From positions 1-47,027 of the forward strand of contig CATQIH010000030.1 of assembly GCA_958296015.1 (NCBI GenBank): DNA of 47,027 nt. Reading direction: 5' to 3'. A program made the translations under genes and the position numbers. The notes under the pieces were generated by a model, which saw only the letters and a list, made by a program, of their open reading frames with translations, did no database searches and had not been told where the DNA came from. Origin of the DNA: Cyclobacteriaceae bacterium (GTDB taxonomy: Bacteria > Bacteroidota > Bacteroidia > Cytophagales > Cyclobacteriaceae). Positions 24,530 to 32,522 of this stretch are shown here, piece after piece (position 1 is the first letter of the stretch; every line of letters begins with the position of its first letter).

Positions 24530-26752
24530 TTAGTATTGAACCTTTAATTCCTCACTTAATGGTGACATTCCGCCATCCTGATAAATGGCTTGTAGTCGGT
24601 AGGTGTAGGTGGTGTTGACCATCAGTTGGCAATCGTGGAAGGTGTGTCGGTCGCCGGAGACGCTTTTGAGCAGGCGCAGGGGTTGACCTTGTATATGGCG
24701 GAAGAGCAGGTAGCGTTCTATGCCTTTTCCTGAATAATTCCAGGCTAGTTCCACCTGTTTGGCAGTGCGGTCTACTTTGCTGTAAAACTCGGTAATGGCT
24801 TCCCGGATGCCATTGTCAATATGTGTTATCTGCACTACAGTGGCTGGCTCTGATTCCAGTCCGGTACGGTCAATAGCGATGAGCGTATACTCGTACGTGC
24901 GTCCGGGCGTGGCTGATGTATCTTGAAATTCGCTAATGGTTTGGGTACTGTCCAAGACAGCCAGCGATCTCCAGATGGTGCGGCCCATCAGTCGGCGATA
25001 GAGCACGTGCTGCACTACATCGGTACTCACGCTGGGGAGCCACGACAGGTATATGGCTGAGTCTTGTGATGCTGCTGATTTGAATACCGGGGCAGCCGGT
25101 GGCACCACATCCGGACGTTCCAGCCGGAGCATAGCCGAAGGTTCTGAACGGTTGTAGTGATGATCTGTGGCGACCACTTTGTAATAGATGTAGCGGGTGA
25201 GTGTGCGGATGACGGTGGTGTCGGTATAGGCATTGGCTTCTACCAGGGCATCCGAAATTTGTATGAAATTGCCATCTGGCGTGTTGCTCATCAACACACG
25301 GTAACCTGACAGATCAGGTTCGGTATTGGCCTGCCAGCTAAGCGTGACAATGCCCAGCGTGTCTATGCTACCAATCAGAGCAGTGGGGGAAGCCGGCGGA
25401 ATGCTGTCTTCCAGCTGCACCAGCGTAGGAAAAGTAGTATATGTTCTGCCTTGCTTGTCAATGGCTGTCATCTGGTAGTAATTGACTGGTAGCGGGTTGG
25501 TATCTGTAAAAGTCCGGTCGGTAGGAGAAAGCAGTGTCGTAGTCAGCGTGTCGGTAGCACCATCCGCCCGGTCGGACCGTAGCAACTGGAAGCCTTGTAG
25601 CTGCTGGTTGTATGCAGCGTCCAGTGTCCATTCCAGTTGTACCTGTCCGTTGGGCAACAGCGTATGGCGACTGATATTTGGAGCAACCGGCAAAGCTGCT
25701 GGCAGTCCGTGTCCACTAACCGTATCTGATGGCGGACTGAGTTCACCAAAGGCTGTCACGCCCCGGATGCGGTAATAATATGTAGTAGTATTATCTGACA
25801 GCGAATCCGTGCTGTACATGCGCTCCACCGACTGGTTGCGGTTAGGCGTAGGGTTTACCAGCGGTGGCTGTTCGATGCGCACAAAGCCTGTTGCCAAATT
25901 GTCTGTACGCTCTATTACATAGCTGGTAAAGATACGCTCATAGTAACGTTTGTTCCAGCTAAGCTGCGCCACGCGGTCGCCAAAGTTCACTGCTAGTTGT
26001 TGAGGAGCGGGAATACTGGCCGTATCATTGGCAGCCAGAAAGACAAAGCCTGTTTCCACTGCATCCTGTTTATCTTCCGGCAAGGCGATCCGCACGCGAT
26101 AGCGGTATTTTTCATCCGGCTTTACGCTACGGTCTACAAAGCGCAGGCCATGCGCCGTGGCAGTTGCTACCGATTGGTCGGCAGTAAACAGCGCAAAGGA
26201 AAACCGGTTCTCATTTTCTTTCGCCTGATTCACAAAGCTGGCTATGCTATTGGAAGGATTAACGACCTCAAACGATTCACCATAAATAGCCTGGGCGGCA
26301 ATAGCGGCATATTTATCGTTTTGAGCCAATGGCTCCCATGCCGACAATGGCAGCGGTCTGACAGGCTGTGGTGTCAGGATAATGGTAGGCGGATTGGTCA
26401 GTGTGTACTGATCGCCACTTGCCAGAGTAGCCCGCTCGATGATATAGCCATAGCGGTTGCCGTATTGCCATGCCTCGGCACCATTGGGTGCCCAGCGTAT
26501 CACCACGGAGTCGAGGTAGGTTTTGGCAATGACTTCCACCTTCGGGGAAATTGCCTTGGAAGGAGGCGTAAGCCCTTGCGCCAGGGTGCTGGTTGTGATC
26601 CACCAACATCCTACGATCGTTATCAATACGCCTAACTTATGTGTTATGATCACCGCTACTGGCAAATTTCCGGTTTTTTTTGTGACTATAAAGGAATGCA
26701 ATAATAAGGAGGGAGGAGCCCAATAAATACCCCGTATCAAATGAAAAAGCAC
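24530..26752 (-). CDS. Exported fibronectin type III repeat protein
   Basis: Up to 740 residues from the ATG at 26752. A GTG at 26653 would give a more usual signal peptide (VIITHKLGVLITIVGCWWIT, then TSTLAQ), so that start is a real alternative. The mature protein is a chain of about five to six fibronectin type III domains, seen from recurrent patterns such as AQLSWNKRYYERIFTSYVIE, GQVQLEWTLDAAYNQQLQGF, IVTLSWQANTEPDLSGYRVL and AIYLSWLPSVSTDVVQHVLY. The C-terminal domain ends YRLQAIYQDGGMSPLSEELK. No T9SS C-terminal domain is visible, so it may stay in the periplasm or be attached to the outer membrane by partners. It is the first gene of the tightly spaced surface operon. Just upstream lies a fragment of a TANFOR-type gene. 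Confidence 0.8.
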   Translation of the reverse strand: MLFHLIRGIYWAPPSLLLHSFIVTKKTGNLPVAVIITHKLGVLITIVGCWWITTSTLAQGLTPPSKAISPKVEVIAKTYLDSVVIRWAPNGAEAWQYGNRYGYIIERATLASGDQYTLTNPPTIILTPQPVRPLPLSAWEPLAQNDKYAAIAAQAIYGESFEVVNPSNSIASFVNQAKENENRFSFALFTADQSVATATAHGLRFVDRSVKPDEKYRYRVRIALPEDKQDAVETGFVFLAANDTASIPAPQQLAVNFGDRVAQLSWNKRYYERIFTSYVIERTDNLATGFVRIEQPPLVNPTPNRNQSVERMYSTDSLSDNTTTYYYRIRGVTAFGELSPPSDTVSGHGLPAALPVAPNISRHTLLPNGQVQLEWTLDAAYNQQLQGFQLLRSDRADGATDTLTTTLLSPTDRTFTDTNPLPVNYYQMTAIDKQGRTYTTFPTLVQLEDSIPPASPTALIGSIDTLGIVTLSWQANTEPDLSGYRVLMSNTPDGNFIQISDALVEANAYTDTTVIRTLTRYIYYKVVATDHHYNRSEPSAMLRLERPDVVPPAAPVFKSAASQDSAIYLSWLPSVSTDVVQHVLYRRLMGRTIWRSLAVLDSTQTISEFQDTSATPGRTYEYTLIAIDRTGLESEPATVVQITHIDNGIREAITEFYSKVDRTAKQVELAWNYSGKGIERYLLFRHIQGQPLRLLKSVSGDRHTFHDCQLMVNTTYTYRLQAIYQDGGMSPLSEELKVQY

Positions 26753-26909
26753 ACAGGAAAGAATAATAAAGTAGTTTGCTAAAAGCAGATAAAACGAGTT
26801 GGAAGATGCTAGTGAGGCTTTTTAAAGCTCGATGATGGTAGATAAGGTGCCGCTTTTTCTATTTGAAAAAAGCCAAAAAGTATCATATGATCATGAATTT
26901 AGCATAATA
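26753..26909. other. Short AT-rich gap before the surface operon
   Basis: This gap should hold the promoter of the FN3/SprB-repeat/FG-GAP operon if that operon is not transcribed from further upstream. I see no exact TAnnTTTG box; TACTTTAT near 26768 and TACTTTTTGG near 26877 on the minus strand are imperfect. No hairpin or small gene was found. Confidence 0.35.
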
Positions 26910-27163
26910 TTACTTGGAGGGGATTGAATGATCCGTTGAAATACCTGCAAGAAGTTGTTCTAAAGGCTGCATCTCTGCTGTTACTTTTGCTTCAAAGGCA
27001 TCAAAGAGTTCATCACCTGCGACGGTGCGCCAGATGTCCTGCACGCCGAGAGGCCCTTTCACGACCCACTGCCAGTCGTTGGCAAAGGCTAGTGCAGCGT
27101 ACTTTGCTGCAAAAGTTTTGTACTTGCTGGTGCGGAAGTAGCTGTTGTAGCGTACTGCTTCCT
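26910..27163 (-). pseudogene. Fragment of a second TANFOR-protein gene (paralogue of the gene at 34.9-41.6 kb)
   Basis: From 27163 down to about 26970 the minus strand is clearly similar, in DNA and protein, to 35338-35537 in the giant gene. Both read SYFRTSKYKTFAAKYAALAF followed by NDWQW and later RTVAGDELFDAFEAK and EMQPL. The frame is open with no frameshift, then leaves the similarity after EMQPL and stops at 26910-26912. About 65 residues are preserved out of more than 2,000, and both sides are unrelated to the intact gene. It lies directly upstream of the FN3 gene, suggesting that a TANFOR gene once stood there as part of the surface operon. Confidence 0.8.
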
Positions 27164-27204
27164 CTTGATTTATCGAAACAGAAACCTGCGGTCACTGTGT
27201 GGCT

Positions 27205-27797
27205 TTACGCTGGTTTAGCTTTAAGCCTGACTTTGCTTATCAGGCTACATTTACCACCAAAGGTCGTAGCGGATGCTACGACCAGAGAGAGAGTATAGAT
27301 AGCATTGGCAGTAGTAAATCTCCATTTTATTTTTCCTGATTCAGTTTCGTAAGAAGTCAATTCCTTTTTGTCTGTTTTAACATAGACAGCTCCCTTCACA
27401 AAGTTAGGTACGAGATAACCATTATAGGCACCGTATTGCTTTTCAATATCCAAAACAATATTGCCCGAAAAAATATTAACAACGACAGCCCTTTTCTTCG
27501 TATCAAAAAGCAATAAACTATCCCCAAACAAACGCTCAAAAAATACTCTGCTATTTTTGTAAAACATTTTTGTTCCATCGCTCATATTGATAGCATACTC
27601 GGTGTTGTTGTAAGGAAATACGACACCTTGTATTGCTAAAGGTCTCTGATCATCATAAGGATTGTAATTTATGGTAGAATCTGTCCACGCAAGCCTCAAT
27701 CCTTAGTCAAAGGAAGATATGTTTGGGCTTGTATTGTTTGTACGACAAGCACTAAAACAATGGATAGGTATCTAATTCTCGTGTGTAAGCTGTTCAT
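27205..27797 (-). pseudogene. Beta-propeller (PQQ-like) protein, copy 4: frameshifted and 3' truncated
   Basis: An ATG at 27797, overlapping the stop of the next copy by 26 bp, gives a signal peptide (MNSLHTRIRYLSIVLVLVVQ, then TIQAQ) and LPLTKD, then a stop at about 27698. Shifting by one base continues at once with LRLAWTDSTINYNP, so one T is missing in GGATTGAGG. The rest aligns with residues 50-160 of copy 3: VVFPYNNTEYAINMSDGTKM, FGDSLLLFDTK and SGKIKWRFTT. Similarity ends about 27300. The remaining 95 bp to the stop at 27205 code for an unrelated, hydrophobic stretch. The second half of the propeller is missing, so this copy is not functional. Confidence 0.75.
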
Positions 27798-28956
27798 TTA
27801 TTTTAAATGCATATATCTTATCCCGAGATACGCCAATGATGATTCCTTCATGTACGTTATCAAGAAAAGCAATCTCTTCGTACTCAATTCCAGCTAAGTT
27901 TCTCGGATCATCAGCGTTGTCGGGTGGAAAGCTTTTTGAGGTGAAGCCATAAAATTTACGTTCACCTGTATTCTTTTCTGCCGCAGCAATAAAGCTTACT
28001 TCACCATCGCTCCCTGAATCGTAAAATAGTATATAGTCTTTCACCAGAGCAATGTTGTGGACTAAAGAGATGTCGCCGTAACTTGATTTCCAAATAGGCT
28101 CTCCGGATGCTTTATCTAACGCAAACAGGTTCCAGCTTGCAAAAAAAACAGTGTCGCCCTCAAACAAAAGCCTATAGTTTCCGAATTGATACTCAACATT
28201 ATGAAAGTTCCATGCCGTTGCTAAAGTTTCCTGATTAATAGCGTACAATCCTTCTCCTTTTACCCATATATATAATAGCTCTTCGTTGATCTGTATATCT
28301 GAAACAATACGCCCTTCAAATTTCTTTTGGTTGATTATCTGACCTGAGTTTTTATCCAATATATACAAGCTATTTTTATCACAGAATACGACTTTGTTCT
28401 CTATAACCTTGGGTTTTGTGCATATTTTTTCCTGACATGTAAACTCCCAAATCACGCCTTCGTCTATTAGCTTGATGGCTGAGATTGTATTTCTATCTTT
28501 CGCTACAAAGATAACATCGTCGCTGATGATGTTGGGAGATACATAGCCGTAGTACGCCGGTCCCTTTCTTGGCATACTGTACGTTACTGTGCCAGTGTAT
28601 AGGTTAGTAATAGATACTCGATCATAATTGTCGCGTAGAAGTAGGCTATCGCTGAATAAATCCCGGAAGAGTTCTTGTGTTTTTTTCTCCCGGATACTTA
28701 GTTTTCTTCCTGTATTTATATCTATAGCGAAATCTTCTGAACTGTAGGGAAACAAGATACCATTTCTAATAAAAGGTTTTCCATCGTACACGTTCCAAGC
28801 TTCTAGTGTTATTTCCCAGTGAGGCTTTAGTAAAGTATCTATAGAAGTAAAATGATACGTTTGACTTTGTGCGAAGCCAGGTAGAGCCAAACATAATAAT
28901 CGTGTGTGAAGCAATAGTGTAACAAAGGTATATATCAACTTTTTCCCGTAAACCAT
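27772..28956 (-). CDS. Exported PQQ-like beta-propeller protein, copy 3 (intact)
   Basis: A 394-residue protein with a signal peptide (IYTFVTLLLHTRLLCLALPG, then FAQ). The mature chain consists of repeated blades of the form LDKxxGxxxW: ILDKNSGQIINQKKFEGRIV, LYAINQETLATAWNF and LFALDKASGEPIWKSSYG, the pattern of PQQ-binding-like/BamB-type seven-bladed propellers. The Trp-docking motifs are weak, so true PQQ binding is doubtful. It is the only complete copy in a tandem group of four relatives. The gap to copy 2 is 20 bp, and it overlaps copy 4 by 26 bp, so the array was probably one transcript. Function unknown; such propellers usually serve as protein-protein scaffolds in the envelope. Confidence 0.78.
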   Translation of the reverse strand: MVYGKKLIYTFVTLLLHTRLLCLALPGFAQSQTYHFTSIDTLLKPHWEITLEAWNVYDGKPFIRNGILFPYSSEDFAIDINTGRKLSIREKKTQELFRDLFSDSLLLRDNYDRVSITNLYTGTVTYSMPRKGPAYYGYVSPNIISDDVIFVAKDRNTISAIKLIDEGVIWEFTCQEKICTKPKVIENKVVFCDKNSLYILDKNSGQIINQKKFEGRIVSDIQINEELLYIWVKGEGLYAINQETLATAWNFHNVEYQFGNYRLLFEGDTVFFASWNLFALDKASGEPIWKSSYGDISLVHNIALVKDYILFYDSGSDGEVSFIAAAEKNTGERKFYGFTSKSFPPDNADDPRNLAGIEYEEIAFLDNVHEGIIIGVSRDKIYAFKINEQLTHEN

Positions 28957-28976
28957 TATCGTAGGATAGTAATAAA

Positions 28977-29560
28977 TTATTGCCTTTTTAAAATTTCAAA
29001 AGCATAAATTTTGTCCTGATAGGTTCCAAAAATCATGTTTTCATACGCTCCTCGCACAAATTTCATGGTAGCATAGTCTAAGCTATTAAGTCCTCTTTCA
29101 TTTTCAAAGTCCTGAGGATAAGTCTCAGACGTAAAATATTGGTAAAGCATCTTGCCCGTCTGTTTATCTATTGCAGTAAGAGGGGGCACCTCATCGTCAG
29201 TTTCCATATCATAGTATAAAACATAATTGTTGAGTACTGTGATATGAACACCTGACTTTGAATCCTCATACTCCGATTGCCAAATCAACGAGCCGCTTTT
29301 TTTATCAACAGCAAAGATAGATTTGCTTGAGAAAAAAACGGTATCACCTTCGACAAGCAGATTATAATTGTTGCTTTGTGCCGGTACAGCATTAAATGCC
29401 CATTCTACACCTTGCGAGTCTAAATTCAACGCTATCAACCCCATTGGTTTAACCCATAGGTAGGCATGCCTGTCCTCAATTTCCAAAGAAGAAACGATTT
29501 CTCCTAGTTTCATCTTCCACTCTTCTATACCTGTATCTTTGTCTAAAGCATACAAAGTAT
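28977..29560 (-). pseudogene. Beta-propeller (PQQ-like) protein, copy 2: 5' part removed at the IS3 edge
   Basis: The readable part (about 194 codons) aligns with the second half of copy 3: YALDKDTGIEEWKMKLGEIV, YLWVKPMGLIALNLDSQGV, EGDTVFFSSKSIFAVDKKSG and a final DKIYAFEILKRQ. The frame runs without a start codon straight into the left end of the IS3-family element at 29563 (a TTG at 29555 is not a credible start). The first half and signal peptide are not found on the other side of the insertion elements, so they were lost by deletion rather than by simple insertion. Confidence 0.8.
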
Positions 29561-29616
29561 AATGGACCCCAAAAATAGGACAGCAGTTTAAGTGTAAATG
29601 ATTAAATTGTTATCTT

Positions 29617-29950
29617 ATGCAAAAAAGAAAGAAAATATCCGCAGATTTTAAAGCCAAGGTAGCTTTAGAAGCACTAAAAGAGCAGCAAACACTCCAGGAA
29701 CTAGCTCAAAAGTATGAACCGGGCTGCCGGAGCAGTCCATCCCAATCAAATATCAACCTGGAAACAGGAATTTATCAAAAACGCTTCTATTGTATTCATC
29801 CCGGCGGGGAACCGCAAAGGGAAGAAAAAAGACACAGAGGCAGTAGAGGCTAACAAACTCTATGAAGAGATTGGGCGTCTAAAGGTAGAAAATGGCTTTT
29901 TAAAAAAAAATTATGAACAAGTCTGTGGAAGAGAAACGCGCCATGATTGA
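29617..29950 (+). pseudogene. IS3-family OrfA (helix-turn-helix protein), interrupted by a 16-bp insertion
   Basis: The first 34 codons (MQKRKKISADFKAKVALEAL, then KEQQTLQELAQKYE) and the later part in another frame (VHPNQISTWKQEF, then a coiled-coil ending LKKNYEQVCG) together make a normal OrfA transposase subunit. In between, at 29719-29734, lie sixteen extra GC-rich bases (CCGGGCTGCCGGAGCA). They shift the frame and join KYE to unrelated residues. Related OrfA proteins read directly from KYE/KFE to xHPxQI. OrfA provides DNA binding for the transposase, so this copy is probably unable to move by itself unless OrfA is supplied in trans. Confidence 0.7.
29902..29910 (+). promoter_or_regulatory. 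A9 programmed -1 frameshift site between orfA and orfB
   Basis: Nine adenines (29902-29910) lie where the orfA frame (FLKKNYEQ) and the orfB frame (LFKKKIMNKS) overlap. OrfB is in the -1 frame relative to orfA, as in other IS3 elements that make an OrfAB fusion by slippage on an A-run. Confidence 0.6.
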
Positions 29951-30752
29951 TCGAGAAGATGTTCACCTTAGCATAGTCCGGCAATGTGAATTGGTCGGGC
30001 TTCACAGGTCAGTATTTTACTACCAGCCTGCTCAGGAAAGTCAAGAAAATCTCAACTTAATGGCAGAAATAGATCACTTGTATTTGAAGTATCCATTTTA
30101 CGGGACACGCAGAATGACAGCACTGCTGCAAAATATGGGCTATAAGGTAAATCGCAAGCGCGTAAGGCGGCTCTATCAAGTGATGGGATTGGAAGCCATT
30201 GGCCCAAAACCTAATCTGAGCAAACCTGCTAAGGGACATAAAATTTATCCCTATCTACTAAAAGACTTACAGATCACTAGGATCAATCAGGTATGGGCAA
30301 CTGACCTGACGTATATACCCATGCCTACTGGGTTTATGTACTTGATGGCGGTAATAGATTTGTATAGCCGCAAAGTGATTGCCTGGGGAGTGTCTAACAG
30401 TATGGATACTGACTTTTGTTGTAGTGTATTGAAAGAAGCCTTACAGTACGGAAAGCCTAAAATCTTCAATACTGATCAAGGTAGCCAATTTACTAGCGAA
30501 GCTTTTACAGATATTCTCAAAGAGCATACTGTTCAAATTAGTATGGATGGCAAAGGCAGAGCTACTGACAATATTTTTGTAGAGAGACTTTGGCGGTCAG
30601 TTAAATACGAATATCTTTACTTACAAAGACCAGAGAGTTGCCAGGAACTTTATAGAGGCTTACAGAACTACTTTAGGTTTTATAATCATGACCGACTTCA
30701 CCAGTCATTAGAGTATCAAACTCCAGAAACGATCTATCAAAAAGCAGCCTAA
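29913..30752 (+). CDS. IS3-family transposase OrfB (DDE integrase core)
   Basis: A 279-residue intact transposase catalytic subunit. The N-terminal part (about residues 10-110) has the HTH_21-like region with YPFYGTRRMTALLQNMGYKV. The rve/DDE core follows with the three acidic residues in WATDLTYIP, NTDQGSQFTS and DNIFVERLWRSVKYEYLY. The C-terminus, YNHDRLHQSLEYQTPETIY, is typical of the family. It would normally be made as a fusion with OrfA through the A9 slippage site just upstream. Because orfA carries a 16-bp insertion, a functional OrfAB fusion cannot be made from this copy as it stands. Confidence 0.93.
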   Translation: MNKSVEEKRAMIDREDVHLSIVRQCELVGLHRSVFYYQPAQESQENLNLMAEIDHLYLKYPFYGTRRMTALLQNMGYKVNRKRVRRLYQVMGLEAIGPKPNLSKPAKGHKIYPYLLKDLQITRINQVWATDLTYIPMPTGFMYLMAVIDLYSRKVIAWGVSNSMDTDFCCSVLKEALQYGKPKIFNTDQGSQFTSEAFTDILKEHTVQISMDGKGRATDNIFVERLWRSVKYEYLYLQRPESCQELYRGLQNYFRFYNHDRLHQSLEYQTPETIYQKAA

Positions 30753-30806
30753 AGAATTCAATTAAAAAACGAAAAAGCCGTCCTAACTATTGGGTCCACT
30801 ACAGTC

Positions 30807-30992
30807 CCCCCTGATAATAATGCCTCAGAAAGAGCTATTCGCAATGTGAAAGTCAAACAAAAAGTATCCGGTCAGTTCAAAACTGGCCAAGACGCTTTCT
30901 GCATCCTGCGTTCAGTCATTGATACGCTTAAAAAACGCAACCTAGATGTCTTTGACTACTTAGCTCAAATCATGACTAGACCGGCTACCTGA
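30807..30992 (+). pseudogene. IS66-family transposase (TnpC) C-terminal remnant
   Basis: About 61 codons read PPDNNASERAIRNVKVKQKV, then SGQFKTGQDAFCILRSVIDT and a short tail ending in TGA at 30990-30992. This is the conserved C-terminal part of IS66 transposases (the NxxERxIR and catalytic-E region). No upstream part of the gene exists; it starts directly at the right end of the IS3 element, so the rest was deleted. Confidence 0.85.
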
Positions 30993-31004
30993 GTAGTTAC
31001 CTTT

Positions 31005-31213
31005 TTTTCTTTCATCGGAGCAGGCAAACACACTGGCCGATTTGCTTAAGAACTCTTGCCGCTTCGGCGGTCTAATTCCAAGCAGAAATCTGGTTCGGCC
31101 GGGCGGGCGGTGCCATGTAGCTCGAACTTTAGGGCTGTTTGGAGAGCGTCGCTCGCTCTTTTAAGGCTTCTATGGCTACTTGTGCCTTTAAAGCTGCGCT
31201 GAATTTTCTTCAT
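31005..31213 (-). pseudogene. Decayed IS3-family OrfA remnant
   Basis: Reading the minus strand from an ATG at 31213 gives KKIQRSFK; one frame over it continues AQVAIEALKERATLSKQ; further on, again after shifts, come KFELHG and FLSKSASVFACSDERKKG. These pieces match, in order, the parts of an IS3 OrfA protein (compare FKAKVALEALKEQQTLQELA and FIKNASIVF in the copy at 29.6 kb). Several frameshifts and a stop show that it is old and inactive. The 31214-31307 stretch holds nothing recognisable. Confidence 0.65.
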
Positions 31214-31307
31214 TGTTTTACAAATTTACTCGTCACAAATTTACATTTAATCTGTGGGCTAAATTTGCCAAGGAATTATAGTCATAATAAGTCTATGAGT
31301 CCTAGAG

Positions 31308-32066
31308 TTATTTCAAAATCTCAAAACCACATATCAAATTGTCGTATTGACCAAAAATAAGATCCATATATGGATGGGAGAAATTGAACACAGGAGCAGC
31401 ATCTGGATCGCTCTCAAAATCGGTAGTACCTTCAGGTAATTCAGCAAGTTTTTTAATTTGAAATGCTTGAGTATTCTTCCATCCCAACATTTCTAAGTTG
31501 CCGTTAAATATATTAGCAGCTCCTATAATATCAATATTAGAATACCCGCTTATATATCCTAACAAGTAGTTATCATATTTTACAAGTTGAGTTGCTGCGA
31601 AGTCGTTTAGCGTACTCCATATTTTTCTACCATCCTTTCTATTAAAGGCTGTTAGACTTCCATGATTAGCGAATACAGTATTTTTATCAAGCGCAATACT
31701 TGCTCCATACCAGTCAGTTTTTACTTGCCAAGCAATATTATGGCTATCCATTTCTATTGCTAACAACCCTTCTCCACGTGTAAAGCAGTATATTGTATCG
31801 TTATTCAATATCATTTGTGAAACTACCTTTCCGACCATTAAACTATCGCTGATATTTCCATAATGATCCATAAAGTAAATACCTTCATTATTAGAGAACA
31901 ATAAGTAATCTTTTGTTAATAAAAAGTTCCCACTTACTGAAGACAAAGACTGATAACTACCAATTTGATTGCCATCTGTAATACTATGCAACTTTATTAT
32001 ATTTTTCTCTATTATAGGAAATACATTACTTTTTAACAAAACTGGCTGCGTAGCAAAAGATGTCAC
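31308..32066 (-). CDS. Beta-propeller (PQQ-like) lipoprotein, copy 1: main part after a frameshift
   Basis: This 252-residue frame is the rest of the protein that begins at 32511. It joins the upstream frame if one T is removed from the T8 run at 32090-32097, giving GKKIYEYRQKTVTSFATQPV. Propeller blades are seen in GIYFMDHYGNISDSLMVGKV, GLLAIEMDSHNIAWQV, TAFNRKDGRKIWSTL and the ending DNLICGFEILK, which matches the ends of copies 2 and 3. The start codon at 32066 is therefore only an internal Met. Function as for copy 3; unknown. Confidence 0.75.
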   Translation of the reverse strand: MTSFATQPVLLKSNVFPIIEKNIIKLHSITDGNQIGSYQSLSSVSGNFLLTKDYLLFSNNEGIYFMDHYGNISDSLMVGKVVSQMILNNDTIYCFTRGEGLLAIEMDSHNIAWQVKTDWYGASIALDKNTVFANHGSLTAFNRKDGRKIWSTLNDFAATQLVKYDNYLLGYISGYSNIDIIGAANIFNGNLEMLGWKNTQAFQIKKLAELPEGTTDFESDPDAAPVFNFSHPYMDLIFGQYDNLICGFEILK

Positions 32067-32082
32067 TGTTTTTTGTCTGTAT

Positions 32083-32511
32083 TCATAAATTTTTTTTACC
32101 AGTAAAAAGATTTAATACAACAACCTTTTGGCTATTATAAAAATATATCAAACTATCAGATACTTTTTTATTGATACTTTCTCTATCGGATGCTGTGGCA
32201 TAATATAATCGCTTGCCGCTTAAAGCATCATAAGCAAAGTCAGAAATCAGACCTGGGAACAGTACTCCATTCTCAAAGAGAGGTAGGGACTTTTTAGATA
32301 AATCATCTTCATCCGCTCCAACTAAAACGTCAGACCACTTTAGTTTCAAAGTTTTATCTATTTTATCTGGCACATTATCTGACTGTTCTGGCATAGATAC
32401 CAATTCTAAAGGTCTATTCAACATTGAAGACTTGTTTCTTTGTGTATTAGATTGTTCTGATACGCTATTGCATGCAAGGACTATTATTAACGAGTAAAAT
32501 AAACTTTTCAT
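32083..32511 (-). CDS. Beta-propeller lipoprotein, copy 1: signal peptide and first blades
   Basis: A 142-codon frame with a lipoprotein signal: MKSLFYSLIIVLACNS, with LAC as a lipobox-like cleavage site, so the mature protein would be attached to a membrane by its N-terminal Cys. It continues with KLKWSDVLVGADEDD, ENGVLFPGLISDFAYDALSG and VSDSLIYFYNSQKVVVLNLF, which align with the N-terminal part of copy 3. It ends artificially at 32083 after the T8 run. The first 60 residues after the Cys are a low-complexity linker. It follows the M15 peptidase gene by 11 bp and so belongs to the same transcript as the TANFOR protein. Confidence 0.72.
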   Translation of the reverse strand: MKSLFYSLIIVLACNSVSEQSNTQRNKSSMLNRPLELVSMPEQSDNVPDKIDKTLKLKWSDVLVGADEDDLSKKSLPLFENGVLFPGLISDFAYDALSGKRLYYATASDRESINKKVSDSLIYFYNSQKVVVLNLFTGKKNL

Positions 32512-32522
32512 AATAAAATTAG

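Larger units (their letters stand above)
29563..30798 (+). mobile_element. IS3-family insertion sequence (about 1.24 kb)
   Basis: The element has imperfect terminal inverted repeats. The left end reads TGGACCCCAAAAATAGGAC and the right end, on the complement, TGGACCCAATAGTTAGGAC, followed in both by a GC(A) step. It contains orfA and orfB in the usual IS3 overlapping arrangement with an A9 slippage run. The bases flanking the two ends (GTATAA on the left, CTACAG on the right) do not form a target-site duplication. The left side is a propeller gene and the right side an IS66 remnant, which points to recombination or deletion after insertion. Confidence 0.85.

Noticed and set aside
26924-27298. 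A 124-residue plus-strand protein
   Set aside because: Most of it is antisense to the TANFOR fragment, the composition is odd (many Arg, Cys and Leu) and there is no partner gene; only its last hydrophobic stretch is noted as unexplained.
29617-29853. First part of orfA as an independent 78-residue gene
   Set aside because: Only the first 34 codons resemble OrfA; the rest is out of frame after the 16-bp insertion.
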